Assembly (NCBI RefSeq): GCF_001482405.1
Contig: NZ_LPXO01000006.1
Span: forward strand, 62,001 to 126,000
Direction of reading: 5' to 3'
Length of the DNA: 64,000 bases
Source of the DNA: Pseudoponticoccus marisrubri
Lineage (GTDB): Bacteria > Pseudomonadota > Alphaproteobacteria > Rhodobacterales > Rhodobacteraceae
Shown piece by piece: positions 62,128 to 64,000 of this stretch. How positions within the stretch are numbered: position 1 is the first letter of the stretch; each line of letters begins with the position of its first letter. A program made the position numbers and the translations under genes. Below the pieces are notes generated by a model. The model worked only from the letters and a program-made list of their open reading frames with translations, searched no databases and was not told the DNA's origin.

Positions 62128-63021
62128 GTGCCGATGCTCTGGGGCCGCCTCGCGGCCCTCTGCCTGCTGATGCCCGCCTGCTATGCCGGCCCGGCGCCCG
62201 ATGCGCTGACGGGCGGGCCGGCCTATGTGGGCAGCTACACCTGGCCCGCCGCGGCGCATGATCTGGGCGGCTTCTCGGGGCTCGAGGTCACCGAGGACGG
62301 CACCGGCTTCACCGTGATCAGCGACCGCAGCGGCCGCATCACCGGCCGCTTCCGGCGCGAGAACGGCACCATCACCGGGATCGAAGCCGGCCCGCCGGCC
62401 CCGCTGACCCGTCCCGACGGCACGCCCCTGACCGGCTGGCGCGGCGATTCCGAGGGGCTGGCCACCGGCAGCGACGGCACCGCCTATATCTCCTTCGAGG
62501 GCGATCACCGGGTTTGGGCCTATCCCGATTTCGACGCCGCCACGCCCTTGGCCCGCCCCGAGGCCTTCACCAGGCTGCAGGGCAATTCCGGCTTCGAGGC
62601 ACTGGCCATCGACGCGCAGGGCCGGCTCTTTGCCATCCCCGAACGCTCGGGCGCGCTCAGCCGCCCCTTCCCGGTCTGGCGCTACGCAGATGGGCGCTGG
62701 GAGCAGCCCTTCACCCTGTCCCGCAGCGGCAATTTCCTGCCCGTGGGCGCCGATTTCGGCCCCGACGGCGCGCTCTACCTGCTGGAGCGGACCTTCACAG
62801 GGCTGGGCTTCCGCACCCGCATCCGGCGCTTCACGATTGACGGTGACCGCGTCGCAAAGGAAGAGACCCTGCTCACCACGCCGCTATTGCGGCATGACAA
62901 TCTCGAAGGGATCGCGGTCTGGCAGGACCCGACCGGCGCGCTGCGCCTGACCCTGGTTTCGGACGACAATTTCCGCGCCCTGCAACGCACCGAGTTCGTC
63001 GAGTACCGCCTGCCGCGCTGA
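62128..63021 (+). CDS. Esterase-like activity of phytase family protein
   Basis: A 297-residue exported protein. It has a signal peptide (ALCLLMPACYAG, possible lipobox-like LMPACYA) followed by a phytase-like beta-propeller: SGLEVTEDGTGFTVISDRSG, GDSEGLATGSDGTAYISFEGDHRVWAY, FEALAIDAQGRLFAIPERSG and HDNLEGIAVWQ. The repeats match the 'esterase-like activity of phytase' family. Catalytic function is not proven for this family. GTG 62128 and ATG 62134 are both possible starts. It lies 12 nt after mepA, so the three genes UMF1-mepA-phytase-like form one operon. Confidence 0.88.
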   Translation: MPMLWGRLAALCLLMPACYAGPAPDALTGGPAYVGSYTWPAAAHDLGGFSGLEVTEDGTGFTVISDRSGRITGRFRRENGTITGIEAGPPAPLTRPDGTPLTGWRGDSEGLATGSDGTAYISFEGDHRVWAYPDFDAATPLARPEAFTRLQGNSGFEALAIDAQGRLFAIPERSGALSRPFPVWRYADGRWEQPFTLSRSGNFLPVGADFGPDGALYLLERTFTGLGFRTRIRRFTIDGDRVAKEETLLTTPLLRHDNLEGIAVWQDPTGALRLTLVSDDNFRALQRTEFVEYRLPR

Positions 63022-63079
63022 GCCTCTTGCGCCGCGCCGCCGCGCCCTGTACCGACACGCCGTCCGGTCGCCACCGGGC

Positions 63080-63107
63080 CAAGTCCCCGCAACCTTGCAA
63101 AAACGGG
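63080..63107 (+). promoter_or_regulatory. preQ1-I riboswitch
   Basis: A compact H-type pseudoknot. P1 is CAAG (63080-63083) paired with CTTG (63094-63097). The loop TCCCCGCAAC carries CCCG (63086-63089), which pairs with CGGG (63104-63107) after an A-rich strand CAAAAA. C90 (63090) is where preQ1-I aptamers bind the ligand. The 3' pseudoknot strand is 6-9 nt before the ATG at 63113, so ligand binding would hide the SD and block translation. The downstream gene encodes a queuosine-precursor transporter, the expected target. Confidence 0.75.
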
Positions 63108-63112
63108 TCACC

Positions 63113-63754
63113 ATGACACGCACATACCTTCCCGGCATCCTTGCCATGGCCGCCATCGTGCTGGCCTCCAACATCCTCGTCCAGTTCCTCTTCGGCCAAT
63201 GGCTGACCTGGGGCGCCTTCACCTACCCGCTGGCCTTCCTCGTCACAGACCTGATGAACCGGCTCTACGGGCCACGCGCGGCACGCCGCGTGGTCTTTGC
63301 CGGTTTCGTGACCGGCGTGATCTGCTCGCTGATCGGCACGCAGATCATGCTGCAGGGCGACGGCTTCACCTACCCCGCGGTCACGCTGCGCATCGCGCTT
63401 GGCTCGGGTCTCGCCTTCCTGACGGCCCAGCTGCTCGACGTGGCGATCTTCGACCGGCTGCGCGCCGGCGCCTGGTGGCGCGCCCCGCTGGCCTCGACGC
63501 TGATCGGCTCCTCGCTCGACACCGCGCTGTTCTTCTTCATCGCCTTCTCCGCCACGCTGGGCGGGCTCGAGCCCTCCAACGACGTGTCCTGGGCAAACGA
63601 GACCTTGCCGCTGCTCGGCACCGGGCCGCAGGCCCCGCTCTGGATGTCGCTGGCGCTGGCCGACTGGCTGGTCAAGCTCAGCCTCGCCCTGCTCGCGCTG
63701 GTCCCGTTCCGGCTGATCGTCAAGCGGGCAGGCGGCGGGCAAATTTTCGCCTGA
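63113..63754 (+). CDS. yhhQ: Queuosine precursor transporter (YhhQ/VUT family)
   Basis: Imports preQ0/preQ1 or related deazapurines for queuosine tRNA modification. The 213-residue protein has about six helices. Family blocks are LASNILVQFLFGQWLTWGAFTYPLAFLVTDLMNRLYGP and ARRVVFAGFVTGV. It also contains AQLLDVAIFDRLRAGAWWRAPLASTLIGSSLDTALFF. The ATG at 63113 lies directly behind the preQ1-I riboswitch, which supports the function and start. It appears to be read from its own leader, separate from the phytase-like gene 92 nt upstream. Confidence 0.93.
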   Translation: MTRTYLPGILAMAAIVLASNILVQFLFGQWLTWGAFTYPLAFLVTDLMNRLYGPRAARRVVFAGFVTGVICSLIGTQIMLQGDGFTYPAVTLRIALGSGLAFLTAQLLDVAIFDRLRAGAWWRAPLASTLIGSSLDTALFFFIAFSATLGGLEPSNDVSWANETLPLLGTGPQAPLWMSLALADWLVKLSLALLALVPFRLIVKRAGGGQIFA

Positions 63755-63759
63755 GTGCA

Positions 63760-63810
63760 GAAAACGCTTTGTGGTCAGGGCCAGCCGTGGCACCTTGATC
63801 TTGCGTTTTC
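63760..63810. repeat. Inverted repeat GAAAACGC...GCGTTTTC
   Basis: GAAAACGC (63760-63767) and GCGTTTTC (63803-63810) are exact reverse complements about 35 nt apart. They lie between the yhhQ stop and the ultra-strong SD of the next transcript. They may form a stem in a transcript or bind a regulator. Confidence 0.35.
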
Positions 63811-63818
63811 AACAGCTG

Positions 63819-63833
63819 AAAGGAGGTGATCCA
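63819..63833 (+). promoter_or_regulatory. Extreme Shine-Dalgarno, complementary to 15 nt of the 16S rRNA 3' end
   Basis: AAAGGAGGTGATCCA is the exact complement of the conserved 16S rRNA 3' terminus (TGGATCACCTCCTTT). Ordinary SDs pair 4-8 nt. It ends immediately before the GTG at 63834, with GGAGG at the normal 7-nt spacing. This may stall or trap ribosomes to control the leader. Confidence 0.85.
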
Positions 63834-63890
63834 GTGTCGAGAGAAGCATTGGAGAAAGGTGTCGGAACAGTTCGGGAGCATGCGATCTAG
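63834..63890 (+). CDS. 18-aa leader ORF behind an extreme Shine-Dalgarno
   Basis: The GTG at 63834 starts a peptide reading MSREALEKGVGTVREHAI and ends at TAG (63890). The start is supported by the 15-nt SD, so it is probably translated. It is followed 65 nt later by an intrinsic terminator and then a new start codon at 63997. The peptide has no run of a single amino acid that would suggest classical attenuation. It may be a ribosome-trapping leader or a functional micropeptide. Confidence 0.6.
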   Translation: MSREALEKGVGTVREHAI

Positions 63891-63954
63891 GGCAGCCCCA
63901 AGGGCGCAGCCCCCGAATTGGCAGAGCCTAACCGGCCCCGCCTCCGAATTCTCG

Positions 63955-63982
63955 AAGGGCCGCCTGACCGGGCGGCCCTTTT
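63955..63982 (+). terminator. Intrinsic terminator in the leader of the next gene
   Basis: AAGGGCCGCC (63955-63964), loop TGACC, then GGGCGGCCCTT (63970-63980) and a short T-run. It lies 15 nt before the next start codon, so transcription of that gene must pass it or be conditional on it. Confidence 0.85.
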
Positions 63983-63996
63983 CACGTGAGGACCCC

Positions 63997-64000
63997 ATGC
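63997..64000 (+). other. Probable start codon of the next gene (cut by the window edge)
   Basis: ATG at 63997 with GTGAGG upstream. Only four bases are visible, so no product can be assigned. Confidence 0.4.

Noticed and set aside
63819-63833. The end of a 16S rRNA gene on the minus strand
   Set aside because: Only the last 15-16 nt match; the bases that should precede the 3' end of 16S (for example GTAACAAGGTAGCC...) are absent. It is better read as an extended Shine-Dalgarno on the plus strand.

Overview
The window is GC-rich, tightly packed chromosomal DNA that reads as an alphaproteobacterium of the Rhodobacteraceae (Roseobacter/Paracoccus/Rhodobacter relatives). Three things support this. 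There is a GAAC-N7-GAAC LexA box of the alphaproteobacterial type. There is a polyhydroxybutyrate phbA/phbB pair. Protein sequences and gene neighbourhoods are family-typical (trmN6-like/DUF2007/ispB, DUF1127, DUF465, leuB/leuD/leuC spread among short single genes). I see no plasmid or phage backbone genes, no CRISPR array and no intact insertion sequence. It looks like core genome with small accessory insertions.

Layout: 0-1.5 kb, deoC followed by a small membrane protein and the start of an aldehyde dehydrogenase. 1.7-5.6 kb, a four-gene Mn/Zn ABC importer behind a promoter overlapped by a Fur-like operator. 5.6-8.6 kb, an SOS-controlled, C-terminally short DnaE2 polymerase. 8.8-11.1 kb, a YcaQ-type glycosylase and a LacI regulator. 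11.3-13.9 kb, a membrane-anchored winged-helix protein paired with a small exported protein, a His/Arg-rich exported protein, smpB and a small membrane protein. 14.0-18.2 kb, a sulfurtransferase/aminotransferase pair, then a DUF1045/PhnM-like pair. 18.2-19.5 kb, a possible small RNA, DUF1127 and rpsD. 19.7-24.8 kb, an EAL phosphodiesterase, then phbA, a patatin-like hydrolase and phbB, then a VOC dioxygenase. 24.7-33 kb, a LysR regulator, YdcH, a TrmN6-like methyltransferase, DUF2007, ispB, a DCC protein, an acetolactate-synthase-like enzyme and tex. 33.25 kb, tRNA-Pro(CGG). 33.4-42.3 kb, a scattered leucine region (leuB, leuD, leuC) with unrelated genes between. 42.3-45 kb, a cysteine-synthase-like enzyme, an EthD protein and a second thiolase. 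45-53.1 kb, a three-gene cell-envelope operon (alpha-2-macroglobulin, glycolipid-binding-like protein, PBP1C). 53.2-58.6 kb, a hybrid histidine kinase, yaaA and recQ. 58.8-63.8 kb, YggT, a thioesterase, a UMF1-type MFS protein, mepA, a phytase-like protein and a queuosine-precursor transporter. 63.8-64 kb, an unusual leader region.

Points of most interest are a compact preQ1-I riboswitch just upstream of the queuosine-precursor transporter; a terminal leader whose Shine-Dalgarno is complementary to the last 15 nt of 16S rRNA and drives an 18-codon ORF followed by a terminator; a PhnM paralogue that has lost metal-binding residues; a reverse-topology membrane winged-helix regulator sharing an operon with a secreted protein under strong palindromes; and a patatin hydrolase inserted inside the PHB synthesis genes. 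Several small genes (28-37 aa) are also annotated. All functional calls come from reading motifs by eye; no database search was run.
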